The position numbers were made by a program, and so were the translations under genes. From JAYPCI01 sp038124645 (GTDB lineage: Bacteria > Pseudomonadota > Alphaproteobacteria > Pelagibacterales > Pelagibacteraceae): a DNA stretch of 37,072 bases. The notes beneath the pieces were generated by a model that was given only the letters and a program-made list of their open reading frames with translations, was not told the DNA's origin and ran no database searches. Each line of letters begins with the position of its first letter. Position 1 is the stretch's first letter. Positions 1 through 9,235 of this stretch are shown piece by piece. The stretch is from contig JAYPCI010000011.1 of NCBI GenBank assembly GCA_038124645.1, positions 1-37,072 of the forward strand. Reading direction: 5' to 3'.

Positions 1-1
1 T

Positions 2-2350
2 AAAAATATTAAAAAAGGCGAAATTGGACGTAGTAAATTCTTAGATGAAGTCTGGAAATGGAAAGATGAGTCAGGAAATATTATACTCGATCAATTAAAA
101 AAGCTAGGGTGTTCTTGTGATTGGTCACGAAATCGTTTCACAATGGATAAAGATTTATCTTCAGCAGTGACAAAAGTTTTTGTGGATCTTTACAACAATA
201 ATTTAATTTTTAAAGATTTAAAATTGATTAATTGGGACACCAAACTTCAGACTGCAATATCTGACTTAGAAGTTGTACAAAAGGATGTTTCGTCTGAACT
301 TTATTACATTAAGTATCAAATTGATGGTTCAAATGACTCTATTATAATTGCTACAACACGTCCTGAAACAATGATGGGTGATACAGCGATCGCGGTTAAT
401 CCAAAAGACAGTAGGTATAAAAATCTTGTTGGCAAGGATGTAATTATTCCAATAGTTAATAGAAAAATAAAAATTATAGAGGATAATTATGCTGATCCAG
501 ATCAAGGTTCTGGTGCTGTAAAAATTACTCCCGCTCATGATTTTAACGACTATGAAGTCGGTCAAAGGCACAACCTTAAAATTATAAATATTTTAGAAAA
601 AGATGGAACTATCAATAATAACGGCATAAGAGATTTTATTGGATTAGACAGATTTGAAGCTCGAAAAAAATTAATTGAACAACTTAAAACAAATAATTGT
701 CTTGAAAAAGTAGAGTCAATTAAAAATAGTGTACCTTATGGAGATCGTTCAAATTCAATCATAGAACCTTACCTTACAGAACAATGGTTTGTGGATGCAA
801 AAAAATTAGCTAAAATTCCTATGCAAACTGTCAAAAATAAAAAGACTTCTTTTTTTCCTTCAAACTGGACTAAAACTTTTTTTATTTGGATGAGAGAAAT
901 TCAACCCTGGTGCATTTCAAGACAGATTTGGTGGGGACACAGAATTCCAGCCTGGTATTCAAATGATGGAAAAATCTTTGTTGCAGAAAATGAACAACAA
1001 GCTAATAAATTAGCTAAACAATTTTACAAAAATAAATCATTTTCATTAACACAAGACGAAGACGTTTTAGATACTTGGTTTTCTTCAGCACTCTGGCCTT
1101 TTGCCACTTTAGGTTGGCCTAAAAAAACAAATGAATTAAAAAAATTTTATCCAACTTCAATTTTGGTTACAGGTTTTGATATTATATTTTTTTGGGTAGC
1201 TCGTATGATGATGATGGGTAATTTCTTTCTTAAAAAAGTTCCATTTAAACAAATTTATGTTCATGCATTAGTCCGTGACGAAAAAGGTCAAAAAATGTCA
1301 AAATCAAAAGGAAACATTATTGATCCTTTAGAACTTATCAATGAGTATGGTGCTGATGCTTTAAGGTTTACTTTAATCTCAATGGCTTCACCAGGCCGAG
1401 ATGTCAAATTAGCTAAAGATAGAGTAATTGGTTATCGAAACTTTATTACTAAAATAAATAATGTAAATAATTTCCTTAAAGTGAATAAGTTTTCTCTAGA
1501 TAAGAATTTTAAATATCAAAATTGTAAATCAGATTTAAATGTTTGGATTTTGAATAAACTAGAGTTAACAATTGATGAAGTGAATAAATATATTAAATCA
1601 TTTAGATTTGATGAAGCTGCAAGGAAATTATACAATTTTATTTGGCATGATTATTGTGACTGGTATTTAGAATTGATTAAACCAGTTATTTCTTCCAAGA
1701 ACAAAGACTATAAAGAAACCAATAATTGTGCGCCTTATATCTTTTCCCAGATCTTGCTTATTGCGCATCCATTCATTCCTTTTGTTACAGAACATTTGTG
1801 GAAACAAAATAACTTCAAAAGTTTTTATAAAAGCGATCTTATGGTTTCGAATTGGCCTAGGTTAAAAAGGCTTAAATCCAAAAAAATGAAACTAGATGGT
1901 ATAAATCAAATAATTGATCTTATTACTACTATTCGATCTACAAAGGTAGTTTTGAATGTATCTCCTGGAGAATTTTGTTCATTAATTATTTCAAAAAAAT
2001 CAAAAATATCTAAATCTATTGAAAGCAATTCTGCAGTTCTCAAGCAAGTTGGTCGAATTGAGAAAATTTACTTTGATAAGACTAATAATAACTCTGTTGA
2101 AATACTGGTCAAAAATGAGAAACTTCATCTTATTTTCGATACCAAAGTTGATTTGGCTTCTCAAAAATCCAAAATTAATGAAAAGATAAATATATTACTT
2201 AGCAAAGTAAAAAATTTAGAAAAAAAACTTTCTAATAAGGAATTTATTAAAAAAGCGCCTAAAAATATTGTTGAAAATGATAAGAAAATGTTATCAGATT
2301 TAAAAATAGAAGAAAGCAAATTATCAAGTATCATAAGAAGTATTAATTAA
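2..2350 (+). CDS. valS: Valine--tRNA ligase (ValRS), 5'-truncated by window edge
   Basis: Class Ia aminoacyl-tRNA synthetase that charges tRNA-Val and edits mischarged Thr. The reading frame is open to the left edge and reads ValRS sequence from base 2, so the first Met at 143 is internal, not the start. The visible 782 residues lack the N-terminal HIGH motif. They contain the editing (CP1) domain with TTRPETMMGD (about 118-127) and AHDFNDYEVGQRH, the catalytic segment ISRQIWWGHRIPAW, and KMSKS at 431-435 (bases 1292-1306). The C-terminal 60 or so residues form a Lys/Glu/Leu-rich coiled-coil arm typical of ValRS. Only about 100 N-terminal residues appear to be missing compared with family length. 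ilvD begins 2 bases after the stop. Identification is secure. Confidence 0.97.
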   Translation, partial: KNIKKGEIGRSKFLDEVWKWKDESGNIILDQLKKLGCSCDWSRNRFTMDKDLSSAVTKVFVDLYNNNLIFKDLKLINWDTKLQTAISDLEVVQKDVSSELYYIKYQIDGSNDSIIIATTRPETMMGDTAIAVNPKDSRYKNLVGKDVIIPIVNRKIKIIEDNYADPDQGSGAVKITPAHDFNDYEVGQRHNLKIINILEKDGTINNNGIRDFIGLDRFEARKKLIEQLKTNNCLEKVESIKNSVPYGDRSNSIIEPYLTEQWFVDAKKLAKIPMQTVKNKKTSFFPSNWTKTFFIWMREIQPWCISRQIWWGHRIPAWYSNDGKIFVAENEQQANKLAKQFYKNKSFSLTQDEDVLDTWFSSALWPFATLGWPKKTNELKKFYPTSILVTGFDIIFFWVARMMMMGNFFLKKVPFKQIYVHALVRDEKGQKMSKSKGNIIDPLELINEYGADALRFTLISMASPGRDVKLAKDRVIGYRNFITKINNVNNFLKVNKFSLDKNFKYQNCKSDLNVWILNKLELTIDEVNKYIKSFRFDEAARKLYNFIWHDYCDWYLELIKPVISSKNKDYKETNNCAPYIFSQILLIAHPFIPFVTEHLWKQNNFKSFYKSDLMVSNWPRLKRLKSKKMKLDGINQIIDLITTIRSTKVVLNVSPGEFCSLIISKKSKISKSIESNSAVLKQVGRIEKIYFDKTNNNSVEILVKNEKLHLIFDTKVDLASQKSKINEKINILLSKVKNLEKKLSNKEFIKKAPKNIVENDKKMLSDLKIEESKLSSIIRSIN

Positions 2351-2352
2351 AT

Positions 2353-4068
2353 ATGACTTTTGACAAAAAAAAATTACCTAGCAGACATACTTCAGTTGGT
2401 CCTGATAAAGCGCCTCACCGTTCTTTTTATTATGCCATGAAACTTACCCAGGAAGATGTCGCTAAACCTTTTGTTGGTGTTGTATCAACTTGGAATGAAG
2501 CAGCTCCGTGTAACATAGCACTAATGCGACAAGCTCAATCTGTTAAAAAAGGAGTTACAAATATGAATGGGACTCCCAGAGAATTTTGTACTATCACCGT
2601 AACTGATGGAATAGCAATGGGCCACGAGGGAATGAAATCTTCTTTAATTTCAAGAGAAGTTATCGCTGATTCCACAGAATTAACTGTAAGAGGACATTGT
2701 TACGATGCATTAGTTGGTGTAGCGGGTTGCGATAAGTCATTACCAGGATTAATGATGGCTATGATAAGATTGAATGTTCCGAGTGTTTTTATCTACGGTG
2801 GATCAATCTTGCCAGGAAAGTTTAACAATAAAGATGTAACAGTTTTAGATGTATTTGAAGCCGTTGGTGAACATTCTGCGGGAAAAATAAATGAAAAAGA
2901 ATTAACAGAATTAGAATTAGTCGCTTGCCCTAGTGCTGGCGCTTGCGGTGGACAATTTACTGCTAATACTATGGCGTGTGTTTCTGAAGCCATAGGTTTA
3001 GCTTTACCTTACTCTTCAGGTACACCAGCTCCTTATGAAGAAAGAGATAAATATGCTTACGCGAGCGGTGAAGCTGTAATGAATTTACTAAAGGAAAATA
3101 TTAGACCGAGAGACATTGTTACCAAAAAATCTCTAGAGAATGCTGCGGTAATAGTAGCTGCTACTGGTGGATCAACAAACGCTGCTTTACATTTACCGGC
3201 ACTAGCAAATGAATGTGGAATTAAATTTGATTTAATGGATGTAGCTAAAATATTTAAAAAAACACCTTACCTTGCTGATTTAAAACCCGGCGGTAGATTT
3301 GTTGCTAAAGACATGTACGAAGCGGGTGGGGTACCAATGCTACTCAAAACATTGCTTGATGGTGGTTTTATACACGGGGACTGTTTAACAGTAACTGGTA
3401 AAACAATGGCTGAGAATTTAAAAAATGTAATTTTTAATGAAAATCAAGAAGTAATGAGAAAGTGGAATAATCCAATAACCAAAACTGGAGGTGTTGTGGG
3501 GTTAAAAGGTAATTTAGCTCCAGAGGGTGCAATCGTGAAGGTTGCTGGAATGAAAAATTTAAAATTTAATGGCACAGCAAGATGTTTTGATAGTGAAGAA
3601 GCAGCTTACAAAGCTGTTTTAGATAAAAAATTTAAAGATGGCGATGTGATAATTATCAGATATGAAGGTCCAAAAGGAGGACCTGGTATGCGTGAAATGC
3701 TTTCCACGACTGCTGCTCTTTACGGACAAGGTAAAGGTGAAAAGGTGGCCTTAATTACTGATGGCAGATTCTCAGGTGCAACACGGGGATTTTGTATCGG
3801 TCACGTTGGTCCCGAAGCAGCTGTTGGAGGTACTATTGCACTTTTAAAAGACGGTGATCGAATTGAAATAGATGCAGTTAAAGGTACAATTAATGTCAAA
3901 CTTTCTACCAAAGAACTAAATAGCAGAAGAAAAAAATGGAAACCAAAAAAAGATAATTTCGGTAACGGAACTCTCTGGAAGTACGCACAAACAGTTGGAC
4001 CAGCATTTAAAGGTGCATCAACACATCCTGGTGCAAAAAAAGAAGTTAAATGCTATGCCGACATTTAA
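2353..4068 (+). CDS. ilvD: Dihydroxy-acid dehydratase
   Basis: Converts 2,3-dihydroxy-isovalerate and 2,3-dihydroxy-3-methylvalerate to the 2-keto acids that precede valine/leucine and isoleucine. The 571-residue protein matches the shorter IlvD/Edd class. The three presumed Fe-S cysteines are C53 (in EAAPCNIA), C126 (GCDKS) and C198 (CPSAGACGGQ); K127 follows C126 at the place of the family's carbamylated metal-binding Lys. This cysteine spacing resembles the [2Fe-2S] type of DHAD, which is an inference. The C-terminal half carries PKGGPGMREML and DGRFSGATRGFCIGH, both family signatures. The gene starts 2 bases after valS and is followed directly by the guanylyltransferase gene, so the three are probably co-transcribed. 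It implies that the cell makes branched-chain amino acids. Confidence 0.97.
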   Translation: MTFDKKKLPSRHTSVGPDKAPHRSFYYAMKLTQEDVAKPFVGVVSTWNEAAPCNIALMRQAQSVKKGVTNMNGTPREFCTITVTDGIAMGHEGMKSSLISREVIADSTELTVRGHCYDALVGVAGCDKSLPGLMMAMIRLNVPSVFIYGGSILPGKFNNKDVTVLDVFEAVGEHSAGKINEKELTELELVACPSAGACGGQFTANTMACVSEAIGLALPYSSGTPAPYEERDKYAYASGEAVMNLLKENIRPRDIVTKKSLENAAVIVAATGGSTNAALHLPALANECGIKFDLMDVAKIFKKTPYLADLKPGGRFVAKDMYEAGGVPMLLKTLLDGGFIHGDCLTVTGKTMAENLKNVIFNENQEVMRKWNNPITKTGGVVGLKGNLAPEGAIVKVAGMKNLKFNGTARCFDSEEAAYKAVLDKKFKDGDVIIIRYEGPKGGPGMREMLSTTAALYGQGKGEKVALITDGRFSGATRGFCIGHVGPEAAVGGTIALLKDGDRIEIDAVKGTINVKLSTKELNSRRKKWKPKKDNFGNGTLWKYAQTVGPAFKGASTHPGAKKEVKCYADI

Positions 4069-4071
4069 TTG

Positions 4072-5277
4072 ATGAAAGTTGTTCCGGTAATATTATGTGG
4101 TGGATCAGGATCTAGATTGTGGCCTGGTTATAAAAAATACCAAGCAAAACAATTTATAGATTTCGGTGGCTGGACATTATTTGATAAAACTTTAGAAAGA
4201 ATTAAGCACCCTATCTTTGATTTTCCTATCATAAGCACTAATAGTGAGTACGTAAGCACTGTTAAAAAACATTTAAAAAAAAATCGAATAAGCAAATATA
4301 AAATTGTTGTTGAACCTCAAAAGAAAAATACTGCTGCTGCAATTTTATCTTCATCTTTGTTAAGTGAAATTAACATTTATCAACCAATCATTTTCTTTTC
4401 GTCAGATCATTATATTTTAAATTTTGACAAGATGATTAATATCATCAAATTAAATGAGAAATATTTAGATAATGAAAATATATGTGTTTTTGGCATCAAA
4501 CCCAAAAAACCTTCAAGTCTTTATGGTTATATAGTTAGTAAAGATCGCTCCACGATTTCAAAAGTAATTAAGTTTGTAGAAAAACCCTCATTCATGAACT
4601 CAAAAAAGATAATCAAACGAGGTGGTTATATTAACGCTGGAATTTTTTTCGCCAAAAAAATATCGATTATCAAAAATTTTAAACAAAATAATAAAAAGAT
4701 CCTCACACTTTGTCTTAAGTCTTATGTTGATGCCAGAATTAAAGATAAAATTATTTATTTAAATAAAAAATACTACGCTAAGCTCGATTCCATATCTTTT
4801 GACTATGCGATTATTGAAAAATGTAAAAATTTGTTGTCTTTAAATATCAATTTAAATTGGAATGATCTTGGGAGTTGGAGTGAAATATTTCATGTTCTTA
4901 AAAAAAAAAAAACCAAATCTTTTTTAAGTAAAAATACTTTTTACCGACCTTGGGGTAAATATGTGAATATTTTTAAAGGTAAGAACTTTCTTTTAAAAGA
5001 GATTAGTGTAAACCCAAATGCTTCATTAAGTTTACAAAAACATTTACATCGTTCGGAAGTTTGGAAAGTTTATAAAGGAAATCCTTTAATTACTATCAAT
5101 TCAAAAAAAATTACAGCCTATCCCGAGCAACAAATTTTAATTCCTCTTAAAGCGAAGCACCGTATTGAAAATAAAACTAAGAATAAAGTTACAATTATTG
5201 AAGCACAATTAGGATCTATTCTTAAAGAAACAGATATTATTCGATATCAAGATGTTTATGGCAGAGTTAATAAATAG
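4072..5277 (+). CDS. manC: Mannose-1-phosphate guanylyltransferase (ManC/CpsB type) with C-terminal cupin
   Basis: Makes GDP-mannose from mannose-1-phosphate and GTP for surface polysaccharide. The nucleotidyltransferase domain (about residues 1-275) has LCGGSGSRLWPG followed by YQAKQF, where the family usually has PKQF, plus EPQKKNTAAAI and SSDHYI. The C-terminal cupin (about 290-400) begins YRPWGKY and keeps LSLQKHLHRSEVWKV and a late KHRIEN, including the His/Glu/Gln positions that bind metal in type II phosphomannose isomerases. At 401 residues it is shorter than typical ManC (about 470). I chose ATG 4072; a TTG at 4069 directly follows the ilvD stop and is possible. A run of 13 A lies between the two domains. 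The 3' end overlaps convergent xthA by 11 bases. Isomerase activity is uncertain. Confidence 0.88.
   Translation: MKVVPVILCGGSGSRLWPGYKKYQAKQFIDFGGWTLFDKTLERIKHPIFDFPIISTNSEYVSTVKKHLKKNRISKYKIVVEPQKKNTAAAILSSSLLSEINIYQPIIFFSSDHYILNFDKMINIIKLNEKYLDNENICVFGIKPKKPSSLYGYIVSKDRSTISKVIKFVEKPSFMNSKKIIKRGGYINAGIFFAKKISIIKNFKQNNKKILTLCLKSYVDARIKDKIIYLNKKYYAKLDSISFDYAIIEKCKNLLSLNINLNWNDLGSWSEIFHVLKKKKTKSFLSKNTFYRPWGKYVNIFKGKNFLLKEISVNPNASLSLQKHLHRSEVWKVYKGNPLITINSKKITAYPEQQILIPLKAKHRIENKTKNKVTIIEAQLGSILKETDIIRYQDVYGRVNK
4900..4912 (+). repeat. 13-base poly-A tract inside manC
   Basis: Uninterrupted run of 13 A encoding K277-K280 and the first base of the next Thr codon. It sits between the nucleotidyltransferase and cupin domains. 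Removing one A gives a stop five codons after the run, and adding one A gives a stop seven codons after it, so slippage in either direction would yield a protein of roughly 285 residues with only the nucleotidyltransferase domain. It is the longest homopolymer I noticed in the window; other coding runs reach about 9-10. Confidence 0.9.
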
Positions 5278-6037
5278 TTAATTCTATTGGTGTATGATCT
5301 GAAGGTTTTACTCTAGCCCTCGGTTCTTTATTAATTTTAATTGATTTGATTTGATCTATTAAATTACTACTAACAAAAAAGTGATCAATTCTCATGCCTC
5401 TATTAGTTGACCATGCGTTAAACATATAATCCCAAAAAGTATATTCAATTTTATCTGGATTTATTTTCCTAAAAACATCTACAAAACCTAAACTAATTAT
5501 TTCATCATAAAACTTTCTTATTTCTGGTAAAAATAAAGCATCATTTAAATATTTTTTATGATTATAAACGTCTAATTCTTTTGGAATTATATTAAAATCT
5601 CCAGCTATAATAATGTTTTTATATTTAGTTTTAATTTTTTTTAACTCTTTAAAAAAAAGTTTTAACCAAGTAATTTTATAGGTAAACTTATCTGTATTAA
5701 CAGGGTTTCCATTGGGGACATATACATTGATAATATTAATTTTTTTATTTTTTATTTCGCCACTAATTATTCTTGATTGTTTGTTTTTATCAGAAAGTTG
5801 ATTTAATTTAATATTACTTAGCTCAATTTTTGAAATTATGGCCACACCATTATAAGCTTTTTGTCCATTGACGTAACAATGATAGCCATTTTTTTTAAAT
5901 AATTCGAAGGGAAAATTAATTTCTTCAGTTTTAATCTCTTGAAGTAATAAGATATCTGGCTTGGATTTCTTCAAATACTCATCAACATTACTAACCCGTG
6001 CTCTAACAGAATTAATATTCCAACTTGTTATTTTCAT
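5267..6037 (-). CDS. xthA: Exodeoxyribonuclease III (AP endonuclease)
   Basis: Mg-dependent 3'-5' exonuclease and AP endonuclease of base-excision repair. The 256-residue protein starts MKITSWNINSVRAR at base 6037. An in-frame upstream Met exists at 6067, but it lies inside erpA and would add an unrelated hydrophobic decapeptide. All EEP-family active-site residues are visible: N7, E34 (LLQEIK), Y106 (NVYVPNG), D147 and N149 (AGDFNI), D218 (RIDHFF), and D247/H248 (SDHTPI). The start codon overlaps the erpA stop by one base (TAATG), so the pair is one minus-strand operon, an arrangement also common in other Alphaproteobacteria. The 3' end overlaps manC by 11 bases tail to tail, with no room for an ordinary terminator. 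Confidence 0.96.
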   Translation of the reverse strand: MKITSWNINSVRARVSNVDEYLKKSKPDILLLQEIKTEEINFPFELFKKNGYHCYVNGQKAYNGVAIISKIELSNIKLNQLSDKNKQSRIISGEIKNKKINIINVYVPNGNPVNTDKFTYKITWLKLFFKELKKIKTKYKNIIIAGDFNIIPKELDVYNHKKYLNDALFLPEIRKFYDEIISLGFVDVFRKINPDKIEYTFWDYMFNAWSTNRGMRIDHFFVSSNLIDQIKSIKINKEPRARVKPSDHTPIELTIY

Positions 6038-6351
6038 TATACAGAAAAAGATAAACCACAACCACAAGAAGATTTTGCTTTAGGATTTTCAATAACAAAA
6101 GAGCTACCAATCATTTCTTCTTTAAAATCTACAATAGAACCAGCGATTAATTCGAGAGAACCTCTATCAATTATTACACTGTTGATTTTAACGTCACTGT
6201 CATCAAGATTATTGTCAGTTGTAAAATCGTATTTAAATCCTGAACATCCTCCACCTTTTACCGTTATACGAAAATAGTTATTATGATCCTTATTTAAAAG
6301 TTTTGAAATTTGCTTTTGTGCGTTTGGAGTAATAATTAAATCTTTAATCAT
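6037..6351 (-). CDS. erpA: A-type iron-sulfur cluster carrier, ErpA-like
   Basis: Small Fe-S carrier of the IscA/ErpA/HesB family that delivers clusters to apoproteins; IlvD, encoded nearby, is a plausible client (inference). The 104-residue length is normal. The three cluster cysteines are present: C36 in VKGGGCSGFKY, and C96 and C98 in the C-terminal SSCGCGLSF. Placement next to dgt and upstream of xthA matches the alphaproteobacterial ErpA context, so I prefer erpA to iscA, but the family call is firmer than the paralogue call. It is divergent from dgt across a 41-base gap. Confidence 0.93.
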   Translation of the reverse strand: MIKDLIITPNAQKQISKLLNKDHNNYFRITVKGGGCSGFKYDFTTDNNLDDSDVKINSVIIDRGSLELIAGSIVDFKEEMIGSSFVIENPKAKSSCGCGLSFSV

Positions 6352-6392
6352 TTGTTATAAAATATATATTACATATATCTATTAATTTAAAA
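6352..6392. promoter_or_regulatory. Divergent promoter region between erpA and dgt
   Basis: The 41-base gap must hold the promoters of both the erpA-xthA operon and the long dgt operon. For dgt, TTGTTA (6352-6357) and TATATC (6374-6379) form a weak sigma-70-like pair with a 16-base spacer and would give a leader of about 7 bases. On the minus strand, TATATT (complement of 6361-6366) would start erpA almost leaderless. No ribosome-binding sequence is visible for dgt. The assignments rest only on consensus matching in very AT-rich DNA. Confidence 0.35.
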
Positions 6393-7514
6393 ATGATAAA
6401 TTATTCAAAATTAGCAATACCTATAAAATCAAAAGGTAGAATTTATAAAGAAAATTTAAGTTCTATTAGATCACCTTATCAAAGAGATCGAGACAGAATA
6501 ATTCACAGTACAGCATTTAGAAGATTAAAACATAAAACACAGGTTTTTATTAATACTTCCAGCGATCATTTTAGAACTAGAATAACCCATTCTTTGGAAG
6601 TTTCTCAAATTGGTAGAACTTTAGCACGATATTTTAATCTAAATGAAGATTTAACTGAAACCTTGTGTCTATCGCACGACCTTGGTCACACACCGTTTGG
6701 TCATGCTGGGGAAGAAGTTTTAAATGAATGCATGTCTGATCATGGAGGTTTTGATCATAATCTTCAAACAGTTAGAATTGTTATGTTATTAGAAAAAAAA
6801 TATTACAGTTTTAATGGATTGAATTTGACAAGTGAGACTTTAGAAGGGCTATTAAAGCATAACGGTCTGCCTGTAGATAAATACACATTGGTAGAAATTG
6901 TTGGAAGAGATTGTTTAAATAAGAAAATTGGTCTTGATAATGGTTTATCCTTTGAAGCACAAATAGCAGCAATTTCAGATGATATAGCATATAATAGCCA
7001 TGATTTAGAAGATGGGTTAAAAGCACAATTATTTAAATTGGAGAATCTCAATGAAATAACGATAATAAAAAATCTTTATAAATCTAATAAAAAAAAATTT
7101 AAAAATATTGACCAAAAAACCTTGATTAATATTATTACGAGAAATCTAATTAATGTTTTTGTAACCGATATTATTAAAGAGACTCAAAAGAATATAAAAA
7201 ATTTGAAATTAAAAAAATTTCAAGATTTAGATAAACAAAAAGATGTATTTGTGAGCTTCTCCAAACCGATTTTTCAATTAGATAAAGAACTTAAAAGTTT
7301 TCTTAACCAAAAAATGTATAATAATAAAATTGTAAAACAAAATACAGATAGAGGTAAAAAGATTATTGAAAATCTTTTTAAAAAAATTAAAAAAAAACCG
7401 CTTAAATATATTAAAAAAGAAGCTTTAAATCTTTATAGTAAAGAGAGATGTATTGCTGATTTTATTGCTGGCATGACGGACAGATACGCAATAAAATTAA
7501 ATAAATCGATTTAA
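6393..7514 (+). CDS. dgt: Deoxyguanosinetriphosphate triphosphohydrolase-like protein
   Basis: HD-domain dNTP triphosphohydrolase that removes triphosphate from dNTPs, thought to help control nucleotide pools. In the 373-residue protein the metal-binding set is visible: H66 (RITHSLEV), H95-D96 (LSHDLGHTPFGHAGE) and the later D196/D197 (AISDDIAYNSHD). The N-terminal RSPYQRDRDRIIHSTAFRRL is typical of the family's allosteric/substrate region. Length fits the alphaproteobacterial type 2 dGTPase-like subfamily rather than the 505-residue E. coli enzyme. It is the first gene of a long plus-strand run and its stop overlaps argS by one base (TAATG). Exact dNTP preference cannot be read from sequence. 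Confidence 0.94.
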   Translation: MINYSKLAIPIKSKGRIYKENLSSIRSPYQRDRDRIIHSTAFRRLKHKTQVFINTSSDHFRTRITHSLEVSQIGRTLARYFNLNEDLTETLCLSHDLGHTPFGHAGEEVLNECMSDHGGFDHNLQTVRIVMLLEKKYYSFNGLNLTSETLEGLLKHNGLPVDKYTLVEIVGRDCLNKKIGLDNGLSFEAQIAAISDDIAYNSHDLEDGLKAQLFKLENLNEITIIKNLYKSNKKKFKNIDQKTLINIITRNLINVFVTDIIKETQKNIKNLKLKKFQDLDKQKDVFVSFSKPIFQLDKELKSFLNQKMYNNKIVKQNTDRGKKIIENLFKKIKKKPLKYIKKEALNLYSKERCIADFIAGMTDRYAIKLNKSI

Positions 7515-9235
7515 TGAATATTTTTAAATATTACGAACAATTATTTAAAAAAATTATAAAAGCAAATACAAATTTGCTTGGAGTAAATAATACTTCTTCA
7601 ATAAAAAATCTTACTGTAGAAACACCACCACCAAATTATAATTTTGATATTTCTTCAAATGCAGCGATGATACTTGCAAAAGAAAATAAATTAAATCCAA
7701 AACTAGTAGCAGAGAAATTAATCAAGATTTTAAAAGATAATGTAAATGAATTTGAGCAAATCACAATTGAAGGTCCTGGTTTTCTTAATTTTAAATTAAA
7801 CGATAAAAAGAAAATGGAATTTATAGAAACCATTTTAACTTTAGAGGATAATTTCGGAAAATTACAACGTAACTCTAAAATAAATTTAGAATATGTATCA
7901 GCTAATCCGACTGGACCTCTTCATGTAGGACACTGTAGAGGGGCAATATTTGGTGATGTTTTAGCTAATCTACTATCTTTTTGCGGATTCCAAGTTACAA
8001 GAGAATACTATGTAAATGATTATGGAAACCAAATTTTTAATTTTGTAAACTCAATTTTTTATAGAATAAAAGAAATTAAAGACAAAAGTCCATTTCCTAA
8101 ACAGTCAGATTTATATCCAGGTGAATACATTATTGATATAGCAAAAAAAATTGTTGAATTAGATAAAACTAATATAAATTTAGACATAAAAAAAGATTTT
8201 GATAAATTAAAAGATCTATCATTAAGATTTTCCTTGGATTTGATCAAAAAAGATTTAGCAGACTTAAATATTGTTCATAATAATTTCGTCTCTGAAACCA
8301 AACTAGTCGAGGAAAAACTTGTTGATAAAACAATTCAATTCTTAACAAAAAAAGAACTTGTAAAAAATGATTTCTTAGATCCTCCTAAAGGTGAAGAAAA
8401 GAAAAACTGGAAAAAAATTAAAAGACTTGTGTTTAAGTCATCTTTATTTGGAGATGACACTGATAGAGCGTTAACTAAAGATGACGGAAGTTGGACTTAT
8501 TTTGCTTCTGATATTGCTTATCACTATGATAAGATTTTAAGAAATCCAGATCAGTTAATAAATATTTTAGGTGCTGATCATGCCGGTTATATAAAAAGAA
8601 TTTCTTCCGCCGTTTCAGCTTTGTCAGAAAAAAAATTAGAACTAGTTTGTAAAATTTGCCAATTAGTAAAACTTTATAAAGATGGCAAACCTTTCAAAAT
8701 GTCGAAGAGAGCTGGTGATTTTATAACTGCCCAAGATTTATTAAATGAAGTTAGTGTAGACAACATTAGATTTATCATGCTTTCCAGGAGTAATGATGTT
8801 GAAATTGAATTTGATTTTAAAAAGGTAATAGAAAAAAACAAAGATAATCACGTTTATTACATCCAATACGCTAATGCCCGTATAAATTCAGTTTTAAATC
8901 AATCTAATAACAAAATGAATGATAAAATTGATTTAATTAATTCGAAAGTAGAATTTAACGATTACGATAAAGCTATAATTAAAAAAATATTTGAATGGCC
9001 AAAAATAATTGAAACCTCAGCTACAAAACTTGAGCCGCACAAAATTCCTTACTACCTTTATGATCTAGCAAACCTTTTTCATTCATATTGGACCGCAGGT
9101 ACCAAAAATCCCAAATATAAATTTAATCAAGAAAATACTATTACACCTAATGCTTTAATTTCAATTATACTCGTTAAAAATGTTATTAAACTAGGTATGA
9201 ACTTATTAGGGGTAAGTTTACCTAAAAAAATGTGA
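7514..9235 (+). CDS. argS: Arginine--tRNA ligase
   Basis: Class Ia synthetase that charges tRNA-Arg. The 573-residue protein has the additional N-terminal domain (about 1-110, Add-1), then the HIGH motif as HVGH at 137-140 within ANPTGPLHVGHCRGA. The KMSKS loop appears as KMSKRAGDF (K395-M396), and the C-terminal helical anticodon-binding (DALR) domain ends in LGVSLPKKM. The family is known to need tRNA for amino-acid activation. It overlaps dgt by one base and the following small membrane-protein gene by one base (TGATG). dgt-argS adjacency is a conserved alphaproteobacterial arrangement. Confidence 0.97.
   Translation: MNIFKYYEQLFKKIIKANTNLLGVNNTSSIKNLTVETPPPNYNFDISSNAAMILAKENKLNPKLVAEKLIKILKDNVNEFEQITIEGPGFLNFKLNDKKKMEFIETILTLEDNFGKLQRNSKINLEYVSANPTGPLHVGHCRGAIFGDVLANLLSFCGFQVTREYYVNDYGNQIFNFVNSIFYRIKEIKDKSPFPKQSDLYPGEYIIDIAKKIVELDKTNINLDIKKDFDKLKDLSLRFSLDLIKKDLADLNIVHNNFVSETKLVEEKLVDKTIQFLTKKELVKNDFLDPPKGEEKKNWKKIKRLVFKSSLFGDDTDRALTKDDGSWTYFASDIAYHYDKILRNPDQLINILGADHAGYIKRISSAVSALSEKKLELVCKICQLVKLYKDGKPFKMSKRAGDFITAQDLLNEVSVDNIRFIMLSRSNDVEIEFDFKKVIEKNKDNHVYYIQYANARINSVLNQSNNKMNDKIDLINSKVEFNDYDKAIIKKIFEWPKIIETSATKLEPHKIPYYLYDLANLFHSYWTAGTKNPKYKFNQENTITPNALISIILVKNVIKLGMNLLGVSLPKKM

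Noticed and set aside
143..2350. Met at 143 as the start of valS
   Set aside because: The frame is open from base 2 and encodes conserved ValRS sequence upstream of this Met, so the gene is simply cut by the window edge.
6038..6067. Upstream Met (6067) as xthA start
   Set aside because: It adds ten residues with no family match inside erpA; the conserved protein begins MKITSWN at 6037.
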